Assembly (NCBI GenBank): GCA_964650885.1
Contig: CAZYXG010000001.1
Location: 124,001 to 188,000 of the forward strand
Origin: JAPLFM01 sp964650885
Lineage (GTDB): Bacteria; Bacteroidota; Ignavibacteria; Kapaibacteriales; UBA2268
Reading direction: 5' to 3'
DNA: 64,000 bases
Shown here one piece after another: positions 18,991 through 27,134 of this stretch. The notes below the pieces were generated by a model, which was not told the origin of the DNA, did no database searches, and saw only the letters and a program-made list of their open reading frames with translations. The stretch's first letter is position 1. Every line of letters begins with the position of its first letter. Both the position numbers and the translations under genes were made by a program.

Positions 18991-21513
18991 TTATTTCACA
19001 ATTTGAATAGATTTTGCAGAAATGTAATCTCCAGCTTCAATTACTAACATATAAGTTCCACTGAATAATTGAGACAAATCTAATGAAATATTTTCATTGA
19101 AACTTAATGCACCAAAGTTTAAAACTGTTTCACCATTAGTACTTACAATTTTAGCATTCAAATTTTTAGTTCCAATTTTATTTGATATTTTCACATTCAA
19201 AATATTTGAAACTGGATTAGGACTTACGTCTGAAATTTTGAAGTTTTCGTTATTAGTCATATCATTGAAAACACCAGTTATACAATTATCAATTTTGAAG
19301 CAATTAGTTTCACCATAAATAATTGAATTATCAATGAAATTGACAGCTCTAATTTTGTAGCAATCTGAAGGCACCCAAGGACTGTTATTCCAATTTACAG
19401 TACCCCGATTAGCATCTACTATACCCACACTTGTTTTTTTCGAACTAGCCCAATTATCGTTAGTCCAAAGAATAGAGATGTTATTAGTTAAATTATTATC
19501 CCACCAAAATGCAAACTTAGAATTTGTATCACATATAACATCGCCAGTTCTTGGAGAAACAAAAGATATAGAGTCTTTTTCTAATTTGAACTTTCTAATG
19601 TCGAACGAATTGTCAGACGGGTCAGTAATTTTCAACCATGCTTCACCAGTAAACTCAGGGAATTTTACCTCAGAAGTGCTTAAAGCAGAATTAGTCGGTA
19701 CAATTGTTATCCAATTAGCTCCAGAATTTGTAGATAAATCAATATTTACACTTGTTACTAATGTTTTAGTCCAAGTGATAAAAAATTTAGTTTTGAAGCC
19801 AACTCTTTGTCCTTCAGTAGGAGCAGTGATCAAAGCAAACTTAGGTGCAATTTTAAAAAAGAATAATGATTGGTCGAAAGTTGCAGGATTATTTGCATCT
19901 TCAATTTTTATCCAAACCGTATTCATTGTTGTTTTTGGCACATCCCATTTATAAATTGAATCTCTCGAAGATTTTGCTCCTGCAATAAATGTCCAATTAA
20001 CACCAGCGTTTGTTGAAAAGTAGATGTTAATTGTATCAACTTTGGCAGAAGCCCAAGCAATATTTTCAGATGAACCACCACGCAATGATTCACCACCAAG
20101 TGGAGTCATCAAACGTAATTTTGAAAGAATAGGGTCTTTTAAACAACCACCTGCATAAGATTTTGCAATTGCAGTTTTCATAATTGCAATTTGTCTTGGA
20201 CCAAATGTTGGCAAAACACCGCCACCACCAACTGTATGGCAGTAACTCATTATAGTTCCAATTCTAGCTCTTCTATCTGCTATTTTCAAACATGCAGCAT
20301 CAGAAGCAGAAGCATCTAAGCCAGATGTATAGCAAGAATCAATAATTGTTCCGCCATCTATGCTTGGCCAAGCACAAGAATGTGTGTGAGGACAACCAAA
20401 CAAGTGACCTATTTCATGTGCCGCAGTTATTGCATCTTGATTATAATTCAAAGTAGGGAATGAAGCATTTCCATTAATTCCAAATACTGCATATCCTCTA
20501 TCTTTTGAGCAGAAGTTACCAGTTTTTGGTTCTCCGCCGTTTGCAATACCTGCAATTACAGAGTTTGAAGGTTGCACTTTGATGTCTGCAAAAAGAACTG
20601 AAAAAGTTCTAACAATATTTGTTTTTTTAGAACCTTTCCAAACAGAAGGCATAAAAGTAAGTCTATCTTGCAAATCGAAATCTCTACCAGAAACATTCAC
20701 ATAAGGATCATCAATTTCATCTATATATAAGAACATACTACCGATTTTCAAAAAGACATTTACTTCTTTTTCATAAATTCTTGATGAGTAATCAATACAA
20801 GCTACCATATAGTTTTTAGCTTTATTTGTATCAAGTTTCATTAAAGCAAAGAATTCATAATTTGCTTCAACAGCTAGATTTATCTCAACTAATTTGTTCG
20901 CTTGAATAGAATTGTTTTTTTCTTTGACTACATTTGTAGTGAAATCTTCAGTGTTTGTGCCACAAGATTTCACATTGTATTTTTCAAAAATACTTTTATC
21001 AGTAGGCGATATTGTGTGGATAGCATTATTATTAGTATTAGCAGCTGTATAACTGAAGTTATATTCTTCATCATTAATTCTTAATGTACCAATGAATCCA
21101 TCATTAGTATAGGTTAAAAACACAAATGAATTTTCATAACCATTGATTGTTCCTGTATAGCTATCAATTATTGGAATTGAGCCTCGAGTTTCTTTACCAT
21201 TACCAACTATATAGACTTCTGTTTCTTCATCTATACAAGATTTCACTTTAATCAAAGAAAGTGTTCCTTTGGCATTTAAGCTAATAGGAAAGTTTTCAAT
21301 AACTAAACTTTGGTTAGTTTTGTTTTGGAATACTTGATTAGCTTCATTCAAATTGATGCTAAACTCATTGTACTTTTTTTGCAAAGTTTGAGTAGTATTG
21401 AATTTATTTTTTGAGATAAAATTATCTGCGTTGAAAAATTTTGTTTTAGCATTTACTGTTACAACAGAAAGCAAAACAATTAAGAGAGTGAATTTTTGTA
21501 AAAATCCCTTCAT
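18991..21513 (-). CDS. Secreted zinc metalloprotease with T9SS sorting domain
   Basis: This 840-aa protein has a signal peptide (about 1-22), a long propeptide-like N-terminal region and a metzincin catalytic domain. The zinc motif HEIGHLFGCPH (366-376) fits HExxHxxGxxH, and the Met-turn IMSYCH follows near 421-426, as in reprolysin-like (M12B-type) enzymes. Several beta-sandwich modules then carry repeated GVNWTFI/GANWITI strands. The last about 75 residues (SPNPVSNILNVKIS ... SIQIVK) form a type IX sorting domain. It should be exported and cleaved or anchored at the outer surface to degrade protein outside the cell. It follows tmk by 26 bases and ends at a terminator. Confidence 0.9.
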   Translation of the reverse strand: MKGFLQKFTLLIVLLSVVTVNAKTKFFNADNFISKNKFNTTQTLQKKYNEFSINLNEANQVFQNKTNQSLVIENFPISLNAKGTLSLIKVKSCIDEETEVYIVGNGKETRGSIPIIDSYTGTINGYENSFVFLTYTNDGFIGTLRINDEEYNFSYTAANTNNNAIHTISPTDKSIFEKYNVKSCGTNTEDFTTNVVKEKNNSIQANKLVEINLAVEANYEFFALMKLDTNKAKNYMVACIDYSSRIYEKEVNVFLKIGSMFLYIDEIDDPYVNVSGRDFDLQDRLTFMPSVWKGSKKTNIVRTFSVLFADIKVQPSNSVIAGIANGGEPKTGNFCSKDRGYAVFGINGNASFPTLNYNQDAITAAHEIGHLFGCPHTHSCAWPSIDGGTIIDSCYTSGLDASASDAACLKIADRRARIGTIMSYCHTVGGGGVLPTFGPRQIAIMKTAIAKSYAGGCLKDPILSKLRLMTPLGGESLRGGSSENIAWASAKVDTINIYFSTNAGVNWTFIAGAKSSRDSIYKWDVPKTTMNTVWIKIEDANNPATFDQSLFFFKIAPKFALITAPTEGQRVGFKTKFFITWTKTLVTSVNIDLSTNSGANWITIVPTNSALSTSEVKFPEFTGEAWLKITDPSDNSFDIRKFKLEKDSISFVSPRTGDVICDTNSKFAFWWDNNLTNNISILWTNDNWASSKKTSVGIVDANRGTVNWNNSPWVPSDCYKIRAVNFIDNSIIYGETNCFKIDNCITGVFNDMTNNENFKISDVSPNPVSNILNVKISNKIGTKNLNAKIVSTNGETVLNFGALSFNENISLDLSQLFSGTYMLVIEAGDYISAKSIQIVK

Positions 21514-21539
21514 TTTTGTTTCCTTAAATATTTTGTATT

Positions 21540-22145
21540 TTAAAAATTTAGTTTATTAATTGCAGTTTTGATTATTTCGTGAATCACATCAATTGATTTC
21601 AAAGCATCAATTATGACTATTCTATCTTTATTATTTTCAGCAATTTGGTCGAATCCATTAATAACATTTTTATAGAATTCTTCTCCACTTTGCTCAATTC
21701 TGTCGTTCTCTCTGTGTCCAATTCTTTGCAATTTAGATTCTAAATTTATAGAAAAGTAAAAAGTGATATTAGGTATAATGCTTTTTACAGCCATTTGGTT
21801 ACACTTTTCTATAAAATTTATTTCCAATCCTCTTCCGTAACCTTGATAAGCAGTAGTAGAATCAAAAAATCTATCACAAATAACGAAGAATCCTTCATCT
21901 AATTTTGGTTTAATTACATTTTCTACTAAATAAGACCTTGAAGCTTCAAAAAGCATCAGTTCAGTTACTGAATTCAAAACATAAGATTTGTTTAAAAGTA
22001 AATCTCTAATTTTTTCTGTGAAATCAGTTCCGCCAGGTTCTCGTAAAGTAATTACTTTCTTATTTTGGCTTTCTAGAAATTCTTTAAGTAAATTCAGTTG
22101 GGTAGTTTTGCCACTTCCGTCAATACCTTCAAATGTTATAAACAT
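21540..22145 (-). CDS. tmk: Thymidylate kinase
   Basis: This 201-aa protein phosphorylates dTMP to dTDP for DNA synthesis. The P-loop FEGIDGSGKTTQ, the REPGGT motif, and the DR-F-DST-AYQGYGRG substrate/LID-linked segment are all present, with family-typical length. It is third in the run tadA-rsmI-tmk-metalloprotease, 20 bases after rsmI. That order of unrelated housekeeping genes ahead of a secreted protease suggests the protease is expressed constitutively, which is an inference. Confidence 0.96.
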   Translation of the reverse strand: MFITFEGIDGSGKTTQLNLLKEFLESQNKKVITLREPGGTDFTEKIRDLLLNKSYVLNSVTELMLFEASRSYLVENVIKPKLDEGFFVICDRFFDSTTAYQGYGRGLEINFIEKCNQMAVKSIIPNITFYFSINLESKLQRIGHRENDRIEQSGEEFYKNVINGFDQIAENNKDRIVIIDALKSIDVIHEIIKTAINKLNF

Positions 22146-22165
22146 AATTATTACAGTTACTTAAA

Positions 22166-22879
22166 TTATTTACTTGATAAAATACCAATTAAAACAAACT
22201 CACCTTTATCAGATTTATCTTGTTGGATTTTTGCCAAAACTTCTATTGGCGACCCAAAATAAAACTTTTCATAAATTTTAGTTAGCTCTTTGGCTACACA
22301 AATATAAAGTTTATCTGAATAAAGAATATCTAATTCATTCAACAGTTTCAATATTCTATGAGAAGATTCGTATAAAATTGTTGCTGTTTTATCATCAAAA
22401 CAAGATTTAAGAAAAGTTTGTCTCCCTTTTTTCAAAGGAGGAAAGCCAAAGAATTTAAAATCTGAAGCTAAAATTCCTGAAGCAGAATATGCTGATACTG
22501 CAGCATTTGCACCAGGGATTGGTACTACTTTTAAATTTTGTTTCACAACTTCGGCAACAAGTATTGCTCCTGGGTCTGATACACAAGGAGTACCAGCATC
22601 ACTAATTAAAGCTATAGACTTACCTTCTTTCAAGAGATTTAATACGAACTCCAATTTACTTGTTTCGTTGTGGCTATGATAGCTTACAAGCTTATTCTGG
22701 ATTCCAAAATGTTTTAGTAAATTACCAGAGGTTCTAGTGTCTTCACAAAGAATAAAATCTACAGAGGCAAGTACTTTCAAAGCACGAATTGTAATATCCT
22801 CAAAATTTCCAATAGGAGTTGATACTATATATAGAGCTGAATCAATTTCCACTCTACTTATTAGATTATTTGTTTGCAT
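22166..22879 (-). CDS. rsmI: 16S rRNA 2'-O-methyltransferase (C1402)
   Basis: This 237-aa protein is a tetrapyrrole-methylase-fold SAM enzyme, RsmI, which 2'-O-methylates C1402 in the ribosomal P site. Characteristic segments are STPIGNFEDITIRALKVL, CEDTRTSGNLL, SYHSHNE, LISDAGTPCVSDPG and the PIPGANAAVSAYSASG loop. The start at 22879 overlaps the end of tadA by 14 bases. Everything needed for the fold is present, but the C-terminal helical domain found in longer homologues is short here. Confidence 0.95.
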   Translation of the reverse strand: MQTNNLISRVEIDSALYIVSTPIGNFEDITIRALKVLASVDFILCEDTRTSGNLLKHFGIQNKLVSYHSHNETSKLEFVLNLLKEGKSIALISDAGTPCVSDPGAILVAEVVKQNLKVVPIPGANAAVSAYSASGILASDFKFFGFPPLKKGRQTFLKSCFDDKTATILYESSHRILKLLNELDILYSDKLYICVAKELTKIYEKFYFGSPIEVLAKIQQDKSDKGEFVLIGILSSK

Positions 22880-23333
22880 TTCTTCTTCGTTGTTGAAAAA
22901 AATCAGTCAATAAATCTTTACTCTCATTTTCCATAACACCTCCAAATGTATAGCATTTATGGTTCATTCTTCCATCGCCAGTTATGTCATAAACACTACC
23001 ACAAGCGCCAAATTGCAAATCATAAGCACCAAAATATACATTTCTCATTTTAGAAAGTAAAATAGCGGCAGCACACATAGGGCAAGGTTCAAGTGTAACA
23101 TACAAATCACAATCAATTAAGTACTTTGAACTAATATGTTTGGTTGCTTTTTCAATGCAAATAATTTCAGCATGCTGGCAAGCATTTTTGTTTTTTTCAG
23201 TTTCATTATGCGATGAAGCAATGATTTCATCATTCAATACAACTATGCAGCCAACTGGAATTTCATTGAAAAAAGTAGCTTTCTTAGCTAATTCAATAGC
23301 CTTTTCCATGTATATATTTTTGTTTGACTTCAC
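22866..23333 (-). CDS. tadA: tRNA-specific adenosine deaminase
   Basis: TadA converts A34 to inosine in tRNA-Arg(ACG). The 155-aa protein has the zinc deaminase motifs HAE (54-56) and PCPMC (83-87), and the EIPVGCIVV strand. The frame opens with GTG at 23333. An ATG at 23309 (MEKAIELAKKA) is possible but would drop the N-terminal Tyr-containing helix start that homologues usually retain, so I prefer GTG. A TAATTTTG at 23365-23372 (minus) would serve as a -7 box with a leader of about 25 bases. It leads the run tadA-rsmI-tmk-metalloprotease. Confidence 0.93.
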   Translation of the reverse strand: MKSNKNIYMEKAIELAKKATFFNEIPVGCIVVLNDEIIASSHNETEKNKNACQHAEIICIEKATKHISSKYLIDCDLYVTLEPCPMCAAAILLSKMRNVYFGAYDLQFGACGSVYDITGDGRMNHKCYTFGGVMENESKDLLTDFFQQRRRNANK

Positions 23334-23420
23334 AAAGATGTAAATTGCAACTTGAAATTGATTACAAAATTAGTAATAAGTTTCTTTTAAAATCGTCTAA
23401 ACAGTAAAATAGAGGGAAAA

Positions 23421-23831
23421 ATGAATAATTTTAAAGTAGCTATCGTTTCTAACGATAAGAAACATATAGTGGGAAGTTTTGGTTCGGCAAAATATTTCAA
23501 TGTGGTAACAGTTGAAAATGGTGAGATAAAAGATCAAGAGATAAGAGAAACTTATTTACACAAAGCTGAAAATGAATTACCAAATATTCTTAATGCAAGT
23601 GAAAATGATGGTAAAAAAACTTTTAGCTTAAACATAGTTGATAAGTCAAAAGAAAAGCATACAAAAATCACTAAAACTGTTTCTGATTGCCAAATTGTGA
23701 TAGCAAGAGCAATGTGTGAAAATGCTAAAGATTCTATTAATAGATTTAATATGAAGTTTTTGGTAACAGAAGAAAAAGATTTTAAAGTAGGAATTGAAGA
23801 AATAATAAAATCTGCAGTGCTTTCTAACTAA
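23421..23831 (+). CDS. NifX/NifB-family (dinitrogenase cofactor-type) protein, orphan
   Basis: This 136-aa protein resembles the small NifX/NafY-like fold. The N-terminal strand KVAIVSNDKK is followed by IVGSFGSAKYFNVVTVENGE, an acidic insertion, then VSDCQIVIARAMCENAKDSI and KFLVTEE...GIEEIIKSAV. Family members bind Fe-S or FeMo-co precursors or act in metal trafficking, and many occur in organisms that do not fix nitrogen. No nif gene is nearby. Two cysteines (in SDCQ and AMCEN) could be ligands. A purine-rich AGAGGGAAAA precedes the ATG. It stands alone, followed by a good terminator. Confidence 0.75.
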   Translation: MNNFKVAIVSNDKKHIVGSFGSAKYFNVVTVENGEIKDQEIRETYLHKAENELPNILNASENDGKKTFSLNIVDKSKEKHTKITKTVSDCQIVIARAMCENAKDSINRFNMKFLVTEEKDFKVGIEEIIKSAVLSN

Positions 23832-23860
23832 TAATTCAATAATTTTATAAAATTGACGAT

Positions 23861-23898
23861 AAAATCCCTTAGTGTTGTAACTTTAGGGATTTTTTTTG
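23861..23898 (+). terminator. Rho-independent terminator after the NifX-like gene
   Basis: AAAATCCCT and AGGGATTTT form a nine-base-pair stem around a loop of about 15 bases, followed by a T run (23893-23898). It lies 30 bases after the stop codon and 12 bases before the next ATG, making the NifX-like gene a single-gene unit. Confidence 0.8.
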
Positions 23899-23909
23899 TT
23901 TATTAGAAT

Positions 23910-26900
23910 ATGATGCGAAGTATAATATTGATTATTTTTTTCTGCTTTTCTAGTTTGAATGCCCAAACTGGAAGGTTTATCTATTCTAATTTACCGAAAA
24001 GTGAAATCAAATACTTTGCACAACTAAAAGATTGTGAACTTGCAATTACTAACAATAAATTGCTTTTCAAATACCCTAATAACAAGATTATTGAAATGTT
24101 CTTTGAAAATTCACAACCCTTTGAATTTCAAAATGAACTTGAAAATAAGACAGTTTTAAACATTATAAAAGGGAAACAAGCAAAAGCAATAACTTTTCCA
24201 ACTTCCGACCAGATTTCCTTGAAGAATATTTATAAAGGAATTGATTTCAGATTGTCATTGAAAGACAAAGTACTGGAATATGAATTTCTTATTGCTGAAA
24301 ATGCAAATTCCGAAGATATTTCAATAAAATTCAATGGAGTGGACAAATTAGAAATTGTAGATAATTATTTAGAATTAACTATTGGCAGTGAAAAAATATT
24401 TCACAAAAACTTGGCTGCATTTCAAAACTTTAACAAAGACAAAATAGAATGTGCTTTTCTTAAAAACGAAGCTAATTCTATTCAGTTCCATACTTCTATA
24501 AATAATGACATTAGAATTGATCCTATTATTTACTCTACTTTTCTTGGAGGTAGTGGATATGATTTTGGTATGGGATTGGTAAAAAACAGTGCTAATGAAA
24601 TTTACATTACTGGTTATACAAATTCACTTGATTTCCCTTACACAGAAGAAGCTTTTAGAAGAGAATTTAAAGAAAATCCAACAGGGGAATCTGACGCATT
24701 TGTAACGAAATTAAGTGCCGATGGTAAACTTATGTATTCTACATTTTTTGGTGGATTTACAGAAGATAAAGCTGTTTCAATTACTTTAGATACAAATGAA
24801 AACGTTGTAATAACTGGATATATAAAGAAAACAGATACTTACCCAACAACTAGCAGATGTTTAGATAGCACCCACAATGGTGGTTATGATTTGTTTATTG
24901 CAAAATTTGATACAACTCTTTCAGAATTACTATTTTCAACTCTAATAGGTAGCAGCAGAGATGATTATTCCTCAAACATTTTAGTAGATAAAGAAAATAA
25001 CTATATAGTTTGTGGAAATACTTCACAAGTTAATGATTCAATACCATTTCCTTATACTGCAGAATTACTGCCACAGTTACTGGGGAACAATGACTTATTC
25101 TTGTTAAAACTAAATTCTAGTGGCGACAGCTTGATTTATTCTACTTTGTTTGGTGGGAATGAATCAGATTTTGCTCAGGATATGCAATTCTTTGATAATG
25201 ACAATATTTGGATTTCTGGCTCAACAAGGTCTAAAAATTTTCCAATTTCAGCTAATGCGTTTAAAAAGAATAATAATGATAATTTATTAGATAGTAGCAC
25301 AAGTGAGGGATTTTACACATTAATTAATTTACCCAATAATCAAATTGTACATTCATCATATTTAGGTGGCAATAAAAGAGATGTTCCTTATGCAATCACA
25401 TTAGATACTAATAAAAATTTATATATATGTGGCTTCACAGAAAGCTCCGATTTCTATGTTTCTGCAAATGCTTACGATGGAATATTTGAAGATGCTTTAG
25501 ATGTCAAAGGAAAGGGTGATGCATTTGTAACTAAAGTAAATGCAATAAATTACACTATTGACTTCTCAACTTATATAGGTGGAACTGGTACCGATAGAGC
25601 TTTCGATATTTGTACTGATACTATAGGAAATTCCTATGTAACTGGATATACGTTCTCAAAGAATTTTCCTACAACTAAAAAAGCTGTGAGAAAAAGCTTT
25701 TCAGATACTACTCAATCAGATGGTTTCTTGCTAAAACTTAGTAACGATGGAACGACTCTTCTATATTCTACATATATTGGTGGTGAAAACTTCGATATAT
25801 GCAAAAGTATGATTTGCGATACAAACAATACTTTCTATATTACTGGTGGTACTGCTTCTAGTGATTATCCTGTTACTGCAAATGCGTTGGATACTTTGAT
25901 AAATGACACATTGAAATCAGATGTATTTTTTACTCAGTTTAAACTAACTAAAGAAGATTTTGGCACTGAAGATTATATATATGGGTGTGCCAATAATCAA
26001 ATACTTTTATCAAGTATATTCACAAAATCATCAAATACTTTTGGACTTCCGCCTTATTCTTATCTTTGGTCACCAAGTACTGATTTGAACTTTGATAATA
26101 TAGCTAACCCTATTTGTAGTTCTCCTATAAGCACAAGTTATACATTTGAAATGACTGATGCTTTGGGTGAGAAATTTTATGATACGATTCCTGTAAACAT
26201 TGTGAACACTCAAAAACCAGAAATCACTGGTTTTAATATTGTTATGTCTGGCTATTCGGAAGTTTATACCACAAAGTTATATCCAGGATTTAAGTACCAA
26301 TGGTTTGCTAGTGGCGGTAAAGTTACTTCAGGACAAGGAACAAATGTAGCAACAATTACTTTTTTCAATTCAATTTCTGGAGCAGTATATTGCTCTTTAA
26401 ATAATGATTTTGGTTGTGCAGATACTTCTTTGCCAATATTTATTTTCATTCTCCCAAACAATGACCCTAAAGTGCAAATAGCTCGTGGAAATTTAAGGAA
26501 GTGCGAATCTGATACCTTAATTTTAGACTGTGGTCCAGGATTTACTAATATTGTTTGGTCTGACGGCAAGATTGGTAGGACAAATTTAGCTTTCAAATCT
26601 GGGAAGTATTGGTTTAAAGCAACTAACTTAGCAAATAAATTAGTTTATTCTGATACTCTTACAGTTCTTGCTACCATTAGCCCAGCAAAACCAATAATTA
26701 GATATACAGATGGTATGTTAAGATGCCTTTCAGCAAATGTTGCATACCAATGGTATTACAACTATGTGAAGATTCCAAATGCAAAAGAAAGACAGCAAGT
26801 GAAAATTGGAAATGGAGTTTATTACTGTGATGTTATTAATGGAAGCTGTGCAACAAGATCAGATTTACTAACTATTAATGATACCATAAATTCTGTTGAA

Positions 26901-27134
26901 GATTTTAATGAAGTAACAAATGTAGTAGTCTATCCAAATCCGAGCGAAGGTGAGTTTCGATTAATTTTTAATGGACAAATTACAATTTTCAATAATCTTG
27001 GTAATAGAATCTTTGCTAAAATTACTGAAAATGATTTGAAAACAATTGATTTGAAAAACTACCCAAAAGGTGTTTATACTTTGAAATTAGAACTAAACGG
27101 ATTTGTGCAGTATAAGAGAATTATATTGAATTAA
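23910..27134 (+). CDS. Secreted SBBP beta-propeller repeat protein with T9SS sorting domain
   Basis: This 1074-aa protein has a signal peptide and an N-terminal beta region (about 20-205) ending IRIDPIIYSTFLGG. At least eight SBBP-type repeats then carry the pattern YSTFLGG....D....I..D...N.YITGYT.S..FP (about 205-680). An Ig/PKD-like module (PPYSYLWSPSTDL) and a further beta module follow. The type IX sorting domain starts VVVYPNPSEGEF and ends YKRIILN. It is predicted to be a surface or secreted protein, and its ligand is unknown. It resembles the protein at 61437-64000 and is probably a paralogue. The stop shares TTAA with the convergent acylase gene. Confidence 0.85.
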   Translation: MMRSIILIIFFCFSSLNAQTGRFIYSNLPKSEIKYFAQLKDCELAITNNKLLFKYPNNKIIEMFFENSQPFEFQNELENKTVLNIIKGKQAKAITFPTSDQISLKNIYKGIDFRLSLKDKVLEYEFLIAENANSEDISIKFNGVDKLEIVDNYLELTIGSEKIFHKNLAAFQNFNKDKIECAFLKNEANSIQFHTSINNDIRIDPIIYSTFLGGSGYDFGMGLVKNSANEIYITGYTNSLDFPYTEEAFRREFKENPTGESDAFVTKLSADGKLMYSTFFGGFTEDKAVSITLDTNENVVITGYIKKTDTYPTTSRCLDSTHNGGYDLFIAKFDTTLSELLFSTLIGSSRDDYSSNILVDKENNYIVCGNTSQVNDSIPFPYTAELLPQLLGNNDLFLLKLNSSGDSLIYSTLFGGNESDFAQDMQFFDNDNIWISGSTRSKNFPISANAFKKNNNDNLLDSSTSEGFYTLINLPNNQIVHSSYLGGNKRDVPYAITLDTNKNLYICGFTESSDFYVSANAYDGIFEDALDVKGKGDAFVTKVNAINYTIDFSTYIGGTGTDRAFDICTDTIGNSYVTGYTFSKNFPTTKKAVRKSFSDTTQSDGFLLKLSNDGTTLLYSTYIGGENFDICKSMICDTNNTFYITGGTASSDYPVTANALDTLINDTLKSDVFFTQFKLTKEDFGTEDYIYGCANNQILLSSIFTKSSNTFGLPPYSYLWSPSTDLNFDNIANPICSSPISTSYTFEMTDALGEKFYDTIPVNIVNTQKPEITGFNIVMSGYSEVYTTKLYPGFKYQWFASGGKVTSGQGTNVATITFFNSISGAVYCSLNNDFGCADTSLPIFIFILPNNDPKVQIARGNLRKCESDTLILDCGPGFTNIVWSDGKIGRTNLAFKSGKYWFKATNLANKLVYSDTLTVLATISPAKPIIRYTDGMLRCLSANVAYQWYYNYVKIPNAKERQQVKIGNGVYYCDVINGSCATRSDLLTINDTINSVEDFNEVTNVVVYPNPSEGEFRLIFNGQITIFNNLGNRIFAKITENDLKTIDLKNYPKGVYTLKLELNGFVQYKRIILN

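Noticed and set aside
23421..23831. Nitrogen fixation locus
   Set aside because: Only one small NifX-like gene is present; no nitrogenase or assembly genes around it.
24530..25960. Regular repeats that could suggest a CRISPR or tandem array
   Set aside because: The repeats are degenerate and in frame, about 150-210 bases apart, coding for SBBP propeller blades, not short identical direct repeats.
26264..26596. 110-codon minus-strand frame inside the SBBP gene
   Set aside because: Lies wholly within the large plus-strand gene and has no family features.
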